A stretch of DNA of 64,000 nt from Cichorium intybus (taxonomy: Eukaryota > Streptophyta > Magnoliopsida > Asterales > Asteraceae): positions 1,083,544-1,147,543 of the forward strand of contig JAKNSD010000072.1 in NCBI GenBank assembly GCA_023525715.1, in the 5' to 3' direction. The position numbers and the translations under genes were made by a program. Position 1 is the first letter of the stretch; every line of letters starts with the position of its first letter. Of this stretch, positions 1-11,887 are shown one piece after another. Under the pieces are notes generated by a model that saw nothing but the letters and a program-made list of their open reading frames with translations, was not told the DNA's origin and did no database searches.

Positions 1-2
1 AA

Positions 3-3000
3 GAAATAATCATCGAAGAAGAAGAAGCAAAAGAAGTATGTTGGATCAAAGAAGATTTGGGAAGAGACGATAAGGTGTTACCTCAAATGAAACCTTCAAT
101 TGAAGTAGCACCTGTCTTAGAGCTAAAACAATTGCCAAGCCATTTAAAATACACATTTTTGAAAGATGAAGAAAATTTGCCTGTCATCATATCTGCTTTG
201 CTCTCACCCAAACAAGAGCAAGAATTGCTTAAGGTTTTGAAAGAAAACACAAAAGCAATTGGATGGACTTTAGCTGATATTCAAGGAATTAGCCCCTCGA
301 CATGTATGCACAAAATCATCTTAGAGGAGGGTGCTAAAGAATCCATTGAACACCAAAGAAGGCTGAATCCAATGATGAAAGAGGTGGTTAGAAAAGAAAT
401 TCTGAAATGGCTTGATGCAGGAATCATTTATCCTATCCCAAGTAGCACATGGATAAGTCCTGTGCACTGTGTTCCAAAGAAAGGAGGGATGACTGTTTCA
501 ACGAATGAAAAAGGGGAGCAAATTGCAACAAGAATGGTCACTGGATGGAGAATATGTGTTGACTACCGAAAGCTCAACGCAGCTACAAAGAAAGACCATT
601 TTCCGCTTCCTTTCATCGATCAAATGCTAGACCGTCTTGCGGGAAAACCATTTTACTGTTTCCTAGACGGATTCTCTGGGTACAATCAAATTGCTATACA
701 TCCTGATGATCAAAACAAGACTACTTTCACATGTCCGTATGGAACATTTGCTTTTAGACGCATGCCTTTTGGTTTATGTAATGCACCTGCAACATTCCAA
801 AGATGCATGATGTCTTTATTTTCTGATATGGTTGAAAGGAATCTTGAGATTTTTATGGATGATTTTCATTGTTTGGAGATGATTATGCTGAATGTCTTAG
901 CAATTTGGATAAGGTTTTGAAGATATGTATAAAAAACAACCTTGTCTTGAACTGGGAAAAATGTCAATTTATGGTTCAAGAAGGAATTGTTTTAGGACAT
1001 AAAGTTTCCAGAAGTGGAATTGAGGTGGATAGGGCAAAGGTGGAAGTAATTGAAAAACTACCTAACCCTACAAATGTCAAGGCCATTCGTAGTTTCCTTG
1101 GTCATGCGGGATTTTATCGTCGTTTTATCAAAGATTTTTCAAAAATCGCAAAACCGCTGACTCAACTCTTGGAAAAAGACCGTGACTTTGCATTTGATGA
1201 AGATTGTAAAAAATCTTTCGAGGAGTTAAAGAAAAGATTGGTGAATGCTCCAATCATGGTAACACCAGATTGGACACAACCTTTTGAGATCATGTGCGAT
1301 GCTAGTACTAGTGTAATTGGGTCTGTGTTAGGGCAACGCAAGGGTAAATTCTTTCATACTATTTATTATGCTAGCACTACACTCAATGGAGCCCAATTGA
1401 ATTACACTACGACAGAAAAAGAGTTCTTAGCAGTCGTGTTTTCCCTCGAAAAATTTCGTCCCTACCTGATTGGGACAAAAGTTGTTGTGTACACTGATCA
1501 CTCTGCCATTAGACATTTAATGGCCAAGAAAGATGCCAAAGCGAGATTGATAAGATGGGTGCTATTACTCCAAGAATTTGAATGTGAAATTCGTGATAAG
1601 AAATGAGTAGAGAACGTGCTAGCTGACCATCTTTCTAGACTAGAGATTGAAGGAAAAAGAGAAGAGGTAGAAGTTGATATGGATAACTTTCCGGACGAGT
1701 ATTTGTTAAGAGTTACTGAGAATTACCCTTGATATTCTAACATTGTCAATTACTTAGTGAGCAGGATAACCCCAGAGGAAAGTTCATGGAGAGAAAAAAA
1801 GAAGTTGATCTCCGAATCAAAATTCTACTTTTGGGATGAGCCTTATTTGTTCAAAATCGGAGTTGATAAAATTTGGAGGCGCTGTGTCCCTGAGGTAGAA
1901 CAAGAATCAATTCTGCAAAAGTGTCATAGTTCTGAGTATGGAGGTCATCTTAGTGGAGAAAAGACGGCATTTAGAATCTTACAGAGTGGATTCTATTGGC
2001 CATCATTGTTTAATGATGCTCGTGATTTTGTGAAAAACTGTGATCGATGTCAAAGGACAGGAGGAATTAGTAGAAGAGATGAAATGCCATTGACAAAAAT
2101 GATTGAGTTAGAATTGTTTGATGTTTGGGGGATAGATTTTATGGGACCATTTGTACCTTCAAATGGTAAAATCTATATCCTGGTAGCTGTAGATTACGTT
2201 TCAAAATGGGTAGAGGCGATTGCTTGTAGTGCAAATGATGCTCGTACAGTCGTTGAGTTCTTAAAGAAAAACATTTTTACTAGATTTGGCACACCTAGAG
2301 CCATTGTGAGCGATGAAGGATCACATTTCTGTAATCGTGTTCTAGGTAGTGTACTGGCCAAATACAACATCAAGCATCGCGTGGCTACAGCTTACCATCC
2401 CCAGTCAAATGGTTTAGCAGAAGCAAACAACAAACAACTCAAATTAATTCTAGAGAAAGTGGTCAACAAAACAAGGAAGGATTGGGCATTCAAATTAGAT
2501 GACACACTTTGGGCATATCGGACAGCTTTCCGTACTGCCATTGGAACCTCTCCATACCAGCTGGTATTTGGAAAGGCATGTCACCTTCCACTTGAGCTTG
2601 AGCATAAGGCGTCCTGGGCACTTAAAGTGTTAAATTTAGATTGGAAGGTTGCTGCTAAGAAAAGGTTGAATGAGATCATGGAGTTGGAAGAATTTCGACT
2701 TGCCACATATGAAAATGCACTTATTCAAAAGGATAAGATCAAGAAATGGCATGATAGGAAAATCAGGAAGAGAGAGTTCAAAGAGGGCCAACGTGTATTG
2801 TTATTCAATTCAAGACTTAAACTTTTTCCGGGGAAACTAAGATCAAAATGGTCTGGACCTTACCGTATCACAAAGGTATGGCCCAGTGGATCAGTGGTCT
2901 TAATGAATGCTGAAGATGGAAAAGAGTTTACAGTTAATGGCCAGAGGATTAAGCACTACTTTGGGGACGAAGAAAAGGTCAATCTAATTGAAGAAAAGAT

Positions 3001-3022
3001 TGTCCTCAAAGAAGATAAGTGA
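3..3022 (+). pseudogene. gypsy pol polyprotein (RT-RNase H-integrase), decayed
   Basis: The frame is open from base 3. RT motifs include 'WRICVDYRKLNAATKKDHFPLP', 'FLDGFSGYNQI' and the catalytic 'FMDDF' at 852-866. Directly after FMDDF only 5 nt (867-871) stand where two codons are expected, so the frame shifts. It resumes as 'FGDDYAECLSNLDKVLK' in the frame that runs to the end. RNase H follows ('CDAS', 'TTEKEF', 'YTDHSAIRHL'). TGA at 1604-1606 replaces a probable Gly codon and TGA at 1730-1732 a probable Trp codon; both are in frame. Integrase has an H-H-C-C zinc finger (~1922-2070) and a D-D-E core ('WGIDFMGPF', 'VSDEGSHF', 'HPQSNGLAEANN'). One frameshift and two nonsense codons make it non-functional. 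Confidence 0.88.
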
Positions 3023-4714
3023 AGAGTGGGAGGAAACTATGTTTGTTGTAAATAAATAAATGTGTGTTTATTGTTTTAACGTGTGATTTCATGTTTTTGT
3101 TTAAGTGTGTGTTTGCAGTTTGCGAATAAAGAGATGACTTAGGATAATCGGATCACTGACGAACTGAAACGGAGAATTTCGTGAAGGAACCATCATCAGG
3201 GAGTTCTATTCCTTAATCTTTTTTATATATCATTTAAAATTCCTTGATGATGATGATTGTGAATAAAATGTGTGTGTAAATGCTTGTTTGACCATTAAAG
3301 TTTGGGGATGTTTTTTTTTTAAATAAGTACAAACTTATTTAAAAAAAAAAAAAAAAAAAAAAAAACAAACAAACTTTAATGACATTATAGATTATGCATA
3401 TTGATTGTTTATTTTTAAAATTAATAGGCAAGAGTTTAATTTGTATATTAAATTGTAGTTATGCCTAGATTTTATAATGGAAATGGATTAGTTAATACTA
3501 GAACTTGCATTTTAAAACACTATCCACATTAAACGGGCAGTTAACTATGTAAATGATTAAGGGTATCGTTTCTTGAGTGAGGATAATTGCACATTTTATG
3601 CAATTTGAGTGTTTTGGGCGCGGAGTTTGGGGATGCATAGAGTCGAGCTTGCATGATGCCTTTTGTCATTAGAGTCATAGTGGATTCTCCAACCTAAGCT
3701 AAAATGCACTAGTTTTCCATTTTATTTGCTTATTTTCGTCAGTTGTAGTATATTTCGTTTTGTTTGTTTCCATTGTAGATATCGTTTTGTTTTATTATTT
3801 GATTTTATTTGAAAATTTTCAATATTTCTTTGAGATTGCTTTTAGTGTGAGTTTATTTCAGTTATACTCACCAGTAAAACATCAAATTTTATGGGTGAGT
3901 CAAAAAAGAAATATACACAAAAAGATTTTATTTTATAGAAATTTGTATTTTATAAATTTTGTAAGTTTGGTGTGTTACATCTGTTCTCTAAAAAAAATAA
4001 AAAAAAAAACAAAAAAAAACAAAAAAAAAAGAAAAGAGAAGAAAAGAGAATGATGTAGTTTGGTGTGGTTTTCTTATTTTTTGTAAATATTTAAAAAAAA
4101 TCAATTTAAAAAAAACACTTTGATCAATTTTGTACATACAGTTGGATTTTTATCTGCTTATTTTTAGTCAAGAGAATTGTGTATATATATTCTTGACACT
4201 TTTGGTAGTGTGTTATATCTAGGTCGGATAGGAAATAAAGTGTGATATTTCATATTTATAGGATTTATGGTGCATTTTAGTTTAATTTCACTTCAGGCTC
4301 TAATGATATAAACGCTAAGTGTAAGTTTCGTTTATCAAATGACGGAGAAAAGCCTAAAATTTTCCCTTTACCAAGTGAGATTGCAGGGTGGGTACCAGAT
4401 ATATATATTTTGAGCCTTTGCAAGACCTTTTGATACATGGTTAATATATTCGGATAATGTGGATAATACGTTAACATGCAAGCTTTTAGAATTAGCTATT
4501 TTTGTGTGCGTAACTATAAGACATAATTATAATTTAGCAGATAAATTAAGCTAGTGTACTAGACTTTTGAAAATAAACAGATAATATTGTAGGATCTATA
4601 ATTCGTTGTTGTTTAAAAATAAAAAAAATAATAATAAGTTTGTATTTGTTGAAAAGGAAAAATTTCCCATACTTTAATTTCATTTTTCAAATATTGTAAA
4701 GTCTAATTTTTCTT
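3023..4714 (+). other. non-coding 3' spacer of the gypsy element
   Basis: AT-rich spacer between the integrase stop and the polypurine tract, with long A and T runs (for example 3340-3364 and 3990-4030). No coding frame with recognisable similarity is visible. The PPT-like string 'agtttggggatg' occurs here at 3299-3310 and 3624-3635 as well as at the real PPT near 4740. These may be decoy or ancestral PPT copies. Confidence 0.5.
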
Positions 4715-4733
4715 ATTGCTCGGGACGAGCAAT
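4715..4733 (+). promoter_or_regulatory. perfect palindrome just upstream of the PPT
   Basis: ATTGCTCG-GGA-CGAGCAAT forms a perfect 8-bp stem with a 3-nt loop, ending five bases before the polypurine tract. The position suggests a structural element linked to plus-strand priming or RNA packaging; that role is inference. Confidence 0.55.
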
Positions 4734-4737
4734 GCTT

Positions 4738-4749
4738 AAAGTTTGGGGA
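4738..4749 (+). promoter_or_regulatory. polypurine tract of the gypsy element
   Basis: 'aaagtttgggga' sits immediately before a TGTTTAGAGA start that fits the 5' edge of the 3' LTR. It is the plus-strand primer site expected at this place in an LTR retrotransposon. Confidence 0.6.
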
Positions 4750-5930
4750 TGTTTAGAGATCATTTTACGATCTCTTTTTGAGCTTTAATGATAAAATTTA
4801 TCCTTAAACCTGAGACTTTACAATATTTTCGAGCTTAAAAACTATGATTTGCGTTAATGTGTGCTAAAAAATAAAAATTCTGTTTTTAACGTATTTCATC
4901 ATTTTACGTCGAAAAATGAACTAATTTGTGTGTTTTTGTTTGCAGGGCTTAACGGAAGAAAAATATATATGTGTATTTTAATTTATGGGATATTTTATTT
5001 TTTATTTAGATTATAATTCTTTTTAAAACCAATTATTTCTTCAAAACCTAAAACCACCATTTTTAACCCTAAACCACCAAACCATTTTAGAAAACCATTT
5101 TTAATTTATTTTTATTTTCTAAACTTTTATAAATTTAGTTTTTATTCTTTTTAGCTTAAATTAGTTATTTTCTTTAATAGATTTATTTCAAATAAGTTTT
5201 TTTTATTGTTTAATTTTATTTTTAATATAGATTTTTATTTAGTTGTTTTTAATTATTTATTTTCTTTTACTTAGTTTATTTTTATTAAACCATTTTCTTT
5301 TTATATTTTGCCAATTACTTTTATATTTTCTTATTTTATTTAAAACCAATTATTTTTACTTTAGAATTTTAGTTTTTATTATTTTCAACATTATTTTTAT
5401 ATATTTTAGAAAAAAAAAAACGTTTTTATCATTTTATTTTTATTAAAACCAATTTATTTTATTTTGCCTTTTTGTTTCATTAGTTTTAGTTTTATATTCA
5501 TAGCTTTTATATTTTTATTAAAATTATTTTATTTTTTAGGTTTCTTAGTTTATATTAATTATAAACTTTACTTTTATTTTAAGTATAGCTTTTTATTTAT
5601 TTTAATTTCGTATTTTAGTTTTTTATTTTATTTTAACCCATTTAAACCTTTTATTTTTCAACCCTTTATATTTTTATCCCAATAACTAATACATACATAT
5701 TTATTTTTTTTTTTTAAATCTGAAATTTCAAAATAAATATATATAATTTCCGAAAATTAAATAAATATTAAAATATTTCGGATTTAATATTTTATTTAAA
5801 AAAAAAGTAAAATTAAAAAAATTAAAAGGTGGGAGACATAAGGAATAAAGGTGTGCATGCTTGATGAGTGTGTATGTCATACCAAACAAAAGAAAGAATA
5901 TGTTGGTGTTTGTTCCATGCTTCTTTGACC

Positions 5931-6059
5931 AAAAGAAAGAAAAAAATATATATAATGTTTGTGTGTGTTTGATGAGTTCGGCCGAGAAAGAGAAGCAAAA
6001 AGAAAGAAACAAATTTTTTTTTAAACATTGTGCATGTGTTTCGTTCTTTGACCAAAAGA

Positions 6060-6134
<75 letters not shown>

Positions 6135-6187
6135 GTTTGTGTGTGTTTGTTATGTTCGGCCGAGAAGAAGAAAGAAAGGAGAAAAAG
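5931..6187 (+). repeat. tandem duplication inside the gypsy LTR
   Basis: Two copies of a ~90-bp unit run 'ttctttgaccaaaagaa', A-rich/TA, 'taatgtttgtgtgtgttt', 'gttcggccgagaa'. Copy 1 starts at 5,931 and copy 2 at 6,044. Copy 2 is longer because its TA stretch has expanded from a few units to 64 bp. Confidence 0.75.
6069..6132. repeat. (TA)n microsatellite
   Basis: About 32 uninterrupted TA units within the second copy of the LTR duplication. Open frames translated from it (Tyr-Ile repeats) are not genes. Confidence 0.95.
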
Positions 6188-8048
6188 AGAAGAAGGTGAT
6201 GATCAAGTGTGCTAAGTCATACTCCATCAAAACATTAACTAAGCAAAAGAAATATATGGTGGAGTTGGTGAAAAATAAACAAAGATGGTGGATGAATGCA
6301 CTATCAAGAAGATGAAGATATAAACACTTGGAGTTCAGCAATCAGGAAGAGGTTACACACATTCTTTTAGTAAAAAAAAAAATCCGTATCTAAATTCTCT
6401 AGTCTCATTTTCGAGTTCATAAAATTTTCAGTGAGGTTTCTTGAGTGTTCTTGATAGTTTGAAGTTATTAAGTCATCCATTAAGTCATTACGTTGTAATT
6501 TTCGTTTTTTATGTATTTATCAAGTTTGAAGTATGGTTTGTAATAATTTGTAATTTTATGATTTTATGTTTGTAATAATTATTGTGTGTGATGAGTTGAT
6601 TATTGGAGATTAGAAGCTTGGAAAAATCAAAGTCTACAAAGGTATGATTTTTATTCATGTTGTTATTTTATGTAAATTTTAGTTAATTATTTAGTTATGA
6701 TTTGTAGAATAATTGTTGTATTAATTTTGTTAGTTACAATAATTATGTGTGAGTAGTTAAATATAAGGTTTTGGTTGTGAATGATTAAATGATAGTCTAA
6801 TAATATCATTGGGATTTATTTGTTGTAAATATGATTTTTATAAACTGAAATGTCAAATTAGATGAACTTCATGTATTATAAATATTAATTTGTTAAAGGA
6901 ATTTAAAATATGATCAATTTTAAATTTTCAGTAATATGTTGATATTTATTAATCTTGTAAACAGAAATAAGTTTATTGTATTTTAATAAATTTCATATCT
7001 TAAAGGGAAATTAAAAATAAATCCTTATTTTTAAATTTCCCAATATGATATTATTTATAAAATTAATAAACTGAATATTTTGCATTTCAAGGTAAAAAAA
7101 AATGTTTAATGAGTTTTATAATGTCAAGTTAATTTTTGCTGTAATAATATTTATTATTACCATAGAATTGACAACCTGTGGATTAAAATGTTATTATTGT
7201 TAAATATTGATATGATAATTAATTTACCAATTGGATGTCTTAACCGAAACAACTTTTGGAGATTTCATTAAACATTGTGCTTATTTTCTAAAATTCATTT
7301 TTTTTATAAAAAAAACAAAACCAACAATTTGTCAAAACTGTTAAACACGACAAGGCTCCCAGTATTTCCCAATACTAGCTAGTTTTATGCATAGTAATTC
7401 TTAGGCACGCGGGGACACAACTTGGTTTATCGATAATATTGGTCAGTTTTCAAACTAGCGACAAGGCCCTTAATTTGTATTTTAGTTATTTGGCTATTAG
7501 AATTAAATTAGTTTTAAATAAGTTAAATTAGATAATTTAGAGCCGAATAATTGAAATATAGATTGGTCAGTTTTTTTTATTGCGACAAGGCCCCTAATAT
7601 TATTGATAAATTATAGGTTGTGATGTGTTTTTACTAAGTATTTATTATGTGTGAAATGGTAATATTTTTAATTGGTTTAACTTACCGTATAAATTTCATA
7701 ACAATAAATAATCCCAAAATAATTGTTTAGATTATTATTTAATCAGTTTCCAACCAAAGCCTTATTCGTATTGATATTTGTTAAAACTTGTGATTGTTTA
7801 TTGAATTATTGCGTGGTTGAATTTTAATTATCATTTGATTAATTACTTTAGTTTATGTTGAATTTAAAAATACCAAAAACAAACAAAATCATTTAAAATC
7901 GAAAGCAATATATTAAGATTACGATTAAAATTAATCCTTTCTCTGTGGGTACGATATCTGGTCTTCACCGACTATTATTACTTGTACGATCCTGTGCACT
8001 TGCAGGTCGTGTTAAACCGAACCGGTTTAAAAACCCAAAAAGTGTTAC

Positions 8049-9042
8049 AGTTTTGATCAAAGACAATCGATTTCGCATTCTTTTGTTTAGATTTTACTTT
8101 TATCATAAACTTGTCATTGCTTTTTAATCTAACAACCCAAGTTTTGTTTAGATTATTACTTGGTTCAAAAAGACCGTTTGAATTGGGTTTAAATTTTGTG
8201 TCAATATTTGATTTGTACAATCCGTAATTTTTTTATGAATTAAAACAAGTAACAATGATTTGTAGTTTTATCTAGTGTAAACTTGGTCTTGTTTGTTTTC
8301 ACACTTCCGATCTTGCATGGAAAAATGAACATTGTTTGGGAATACTTCTATAAAACTCTATGCGGCTTTTGGACCTATAACTAAAACCTTTTTCACTTTT
8401 AAGTTTATAAAAGCTAGTTTTAGTTAAAGAGCTCATTTTTAACAAGTAAATGAGTGCTAGAGCTTGTTAGTAATTCTTAGTACCAACTTAGATTAAAGAT
8501 ATCATCACTTTCATCCAAGTGCAACTACGTATCTGAAATTTGTGAAACTTGAAGTGGGGTCTATCATTTTTGTTCTCTTGTTTTTTTGTTTTCTGTCCCA
8601 TTTGCAGATTCTGAAATTGTTTAGATTCTCAATATCCATGTAGTTTCTAAAATCATGTTTTTTTTTAAGAATTTAGTTTTTGTAGATTATATTATGTACC
8701 GTTTCTACATTTGGTTCTTATTTAGTTTTTATACGTGACAACCCCCCCCCCTCTTATTTAAAATGTAAGCTACACACAAGATCAGTTACCCCGTATCCCT
8801 GACGACACGAACCTTACATCCACATTGTTATCCTTAATCGGAGTGTGTTGGTGAGTTCAAAACTATCCCTTCTTTTTTATTTCTATTTTGTTCATGTTCT
8901 TCCTTCTTTTTATTTCTCATCCCCACATTTCTCTTTTTATTTGTTAACCAAATGACCGGTCAAGAATTGACAACAAAATTTCTAAAGATTCGAAGTTGTT
9001 TGAAGATCAATTGCCCGATAATTCGAATTCTGCTTCTATTTC
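8049..9042. other. intergenic, no gene recognised
   Basis: AT-rich sequence after the gypsy LTR, with a run of ten C at about 8,742-8,751. I see no coding similarity. The stretch from about 8,760 may already belong to the copia remnant that follows. Confidence 0.4.
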
Positions 9043-9627
9043 TTGACATGTATTGGAACAGACAAACCGACTGGTACTAATGCTTTGTTTCTTGACAAAC
9101 CACCAGAACCAACTGGTACTAATGCTTTGTTTGAGGGGGAGCAAGATGGCGAAACAACAAGCGACGATTCACAAAACGAATATCAAAGTCCTCTAGTACT
9201 TCTTCGTGCTTCTACTAAGGAGGAGAGAAATCCAAACTCTATCTCTGATGGCTCGAATGCACAACTCAAGGGGGAGCATGATTCTAATGCAAATTCTGAG
9301 GGGGAGCGTGATTCTTCGGCTCACCCTATTCCCCTACCTTCTATTATTGACAATGATAATTCTGCTAATAATGAAAATGATAATTTTGATGTCTTGTGTA
9401 CAAGTGGAGAATTGGAACTACATGAGGTTGTCAAAAAATCTAATGGTAAACCTACATACCCATCTTTGGAACGAAGGAATCGAAATCACCCGAAAGAACA
9501 AATTAATGGTGATTCATCGGCAGGGGTGTTGACTTGTGCTCAACTAAGGAATCAAAGTGCATTGATATGCAATCGTTCCTTATATTGCATGTTCAATAGA
9601 TTCATTTTTTCCTCTATAGACTCTTGA
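9043..9627 (+). pseudogene. Ty1/copia pol fragment (linker before RT)
   Basis: A 194-codon open frame, rich in Ser, Asn and Glu, ends with 'RNHPKEQINGDSSAGVLTCAQ' and 'LYCMFNRFIFSSID'. That tail resembles the segment joining integrase to reverse transcriptase in plant copia elements (an 'NHP..QIIGD...GVLTRAQ' style motif before the RT). It stops where RT should begin, so it is a truncated fragment. The start has a 25-bp direct repeat ('actggtactaatgctttgtt' at ~9,070 and ~9,110), and 'gggggagc' is repeated inside. Assignment to copia is by motif only. Confidence 0.6.
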
Positions 9628-9765
9628 ACTGACTCTGGACCGTCCAACTCACGAACTGACTCCGTTCCGCTAATACCTATGGACTCTCGGGCCGACCCCG
9701 ATTTCGTCCGGATCATAGACTGATATATTCTGCCTCTAAGGACTCTCAAACTGACTCTGATCCGT
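9620..9765. repeat. degenerate repeat of 'gactctnaaactgactc' type
   Basis: Related strings such as 'gactcttgaactgactctg', 'cacgaactgactccgttcc', 'gactctcgggccgacccc' and 'gactctcaaactgactctga' recur every 30-60 bp. This looks like a decayed minisatellite directly at the 3' edge of the copia fragment. Confidence 0.45.
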
Positions 9766-10410
9766 TCGCATACCATACAGTCACAAGAATGAATCATACA
9801 ACTAAACAATCAGCAAGAAATACTATACTAGTCTAAGCACACAGTCCGACCTTAACAGGTCTCAGGATACTTAAGCATGCAACGTCACACATAGTATAGT
9901 GAGAAGACTCAACTAAATTGAAAATATGAAACACACACGTTGGGTCCTCTAATAATTAGCAACACAAACCTCCTAAATCACCATTAGGTGTATCTTAGTG
10001 ATCCAAACCAATTAAAGATCAATCCCTTAGTCCATGTCTTAATTCCACTTAAGGTTGACCAAAAGTCAAATTGATCAAAAAGTCAATGGCCACGATCAAA
10101 GTGAACGACCACATTACGTGCCGTGATCAGGTCCTGCGTTTCGTATAGAGGCGCGACCTAGAAGGCGGGTTTTCTCATACGGTTGTGTAGCAAGCATATG
10201 GTGGTCGCGCCGCGATTGCCGGGGATCTCAACTCATCTTTTAAGTGCTTAATCCATAATGCCAACGACTAGACTTTTTGGAAAGCATCCACTAAGGCTCC
10301 CAATGGATAAAAATAAAAACTTTATGGGCATGCATGTCTGATACATGTCAAACATTAACCCTATGTCAAAATGAGGCTAAAACGCCAAAAATCCTTTGCA
10401 TGGCTTCAAT
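9766..10410. other. unassigned repeat-like sequence, possible gypsy LTR or UTR
   Basis: No gene is seen. GC-richer motifs ('gaggcgcgacctagaaggc', 'ggtcgcgccgcgattgccg') stand out from the AT-rich surroundings. Their style reminds me of LTR/UTR parts of plant gypsy elements, but no ends or duplications were found. Confidence 0.3.
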
Positions 10411-10697
10411 AGAGCTTGAGCATGCTCTCCTCTTGCCTCAGTAGTTCTAGAACTAACTTATAAGTGACTTGATGGACTAGAGTTTCCTAACTTGAAGAAC
10501 AACATGCATAAATGATTCAAAAATGCCATAAACATCTTACATCTCTAGTTTCAAGAGAGCTTGAGCATGCTCTCCTCTTGCCTCAACAGTTCTAGAAGTA
10601 ACTTATAAATGACTTGATGGACCGGAGTTTCCCAACTCGAAGAACAACATGCATAAATGGATCAAAAATGCCATAAACATCTTACGTCTCTAGCTAC
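10411..10697. repeat. two-copy tandem repeat, period 145 bp
   Basis: 'agagcttgagcatgctctcc' begins at 10,411 and again at 10,556, and the following ~140 bp match with few differences (for example 'actagagtttcctaacttg' versus 'accggagtttcccaactcg'). Each unit contains the 10-bp palindrome GAGCATGCTC. Confidence 0.9.
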
Positions 10698-11341
10698 TAG
10701 ATCTAAGCATGAAATACATAAAGCTTGGAACTTTATTACACATAGAGGTCCAAAACGTGATTAGGAGGCTCGATCTACTTTGGAAGTTGCTCCCCTACAC
10801 CACCACCTTCTTCTTCTGCAATAAACACTCCCACAGGAAAGAATGAGGCTCACAAGCACAAATGGGGCTAGGGTTTTGCTATGGATTTTTTCTAAGGGTG
10901 GAGGCTGATGATAGAGACAAAGTTAGTGCCTTAAACAGGGCTCAAAACCGAAATTTTGGGTTGTGCATTTCGGCAGTGTCACGTTACGACAAGTCGTGCT
11001 CAACATACTCATCATAAACCCTCCTATGTGTCGCGTCTGCCACACGACGCGCCGCGTAGGGCCAAAACATTCACAATTAATTAACCATGAACTCTATAAA
11101 ACTTTAACTCATGCGAGGGAAAACAGGCATTATAGGATTTACTAATGACAAATCTTTTTCAAAAATTCTCGATTTATTTATATTACTATATATTTTTCTT
11201 TAATTATTAAGATGAAAATCTAACCAATTACCATATAAATTTTATTGAGAAAAATAAACTAAACTAACAACGTATACAGGTCATATGGAGGAGATATATA
11301 ACTCAAGAAATTTATTATACTCAAAGTAATAAAATTTCATG
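10698..11341. other. intergenic / transposon-derived, no gene
   Basis: No supported coding region. It includes a CG-rich patch at ~11,020-11,060 ('tcgcgtctgccacacgacgc') and then ordinary AT-rich sequence. It may be the remainder of the same unassigned element as 9,766-10,410. Confidence 0.35.
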
Positions 11342-11490
11342 ACTTAAATTTTTACCTTTCGAACTAAAAGTTACAACCAAGGGCACAAGCTTGAAAGTCA
11401 AAAAATTGTTCAAATTTTCAAAACTTAAATTTTTACCTTTCGAACCAAAAGTTGAAACCAAGGGCACAAACTTGAAAGTCATAAAAAAAT
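11342..11490. repeat. two-copy tandem repeat, period 81 bp
   Basis: 'acttaaatttttacctttcg' starts at 11,342 and again at 11,423, followed by 'aaccaagggcacaa(g/a)cttgaaagtca' in both copies. Confidence 0.85.
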
Positions 11491-11887
11491 TCAAAACTGA
11501 AATAAAATATTAGTTGATTTTTAAATTTATTTATAATCTATTAATCCAGAATTGAGATGTAAAACCATCAAAAACCACATAATCGAGATACTCGCTCGTC
11601 CACCTGAGTGAAGCTCGTAAACGATTGTATGGTGTATTTAAATTTTCGGAGTAAAATTCATATGATTTATGTCCCTTTTGTTGCTTCCTAGGGTCGATAG
11701 ACAAGTAGTCGCATATTAAAAATAAGCACATACTTTAAGTTGGAATGAAATCAAAGTGAATTAAACTGCTTTTTCCTTCGTTAATAATGTACAACACGTA
11801 ATTACGAGATGAGCAAATAAAAAGAGCAAGATCCAACCTTTTTTATAGCCAATATATCGTTGCAACTTAGAGATTTCTTCCGGCAAC

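Larger units (their letters stand above)
1..8048 (+). mobile_element. Ty3/gypsy (Athila-like) LTR retrotransposon, 3' part
   Basis: The window opens inside the pol gene of a plus-strand Ty3/gypsy element and runs through integrase, a 1.7-kb non-coding spacer, a polypurine tract and a long 3' LTR. The domain order RT, RNase H, integrase is the gypsy order. The sequence style of the RNase H ('DHSAIRHLMAKKDAKARLI') and the integrase resembles the Athila lineage, which is a family-level inference. No env-like frame is visible in the spacer. The 5' LTR and gag lie outside the window, so LTR identity and target duplication cannot be checked. The right edge at ~8,048 is a guess based on a TGTT...TACA LTR. 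Confidence 0.75.
4750..8048 (+). repeat. 3' LTR of the gypsy element (about 3.3 kb)
   Basis: It starts with TGTTTAGAG right after the PPT. It is extremely AT-rich, with T-rich stretches at 5,100-5,700, a TA microsatellite and an internal duplication. Near the end, 'ctctgtgggtacgatatc' followed by 'cttgtacgatcctgtgcact' (7,941-8,000) resembles the conserved tail of long Athila-type LTRs. The exact end is uncertain. I placed it at a TGTTACA near 8,042-8,048; 7,998 to 8,050 are all possible. Small open frames inside it are compositional. Confidence 0.55.
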
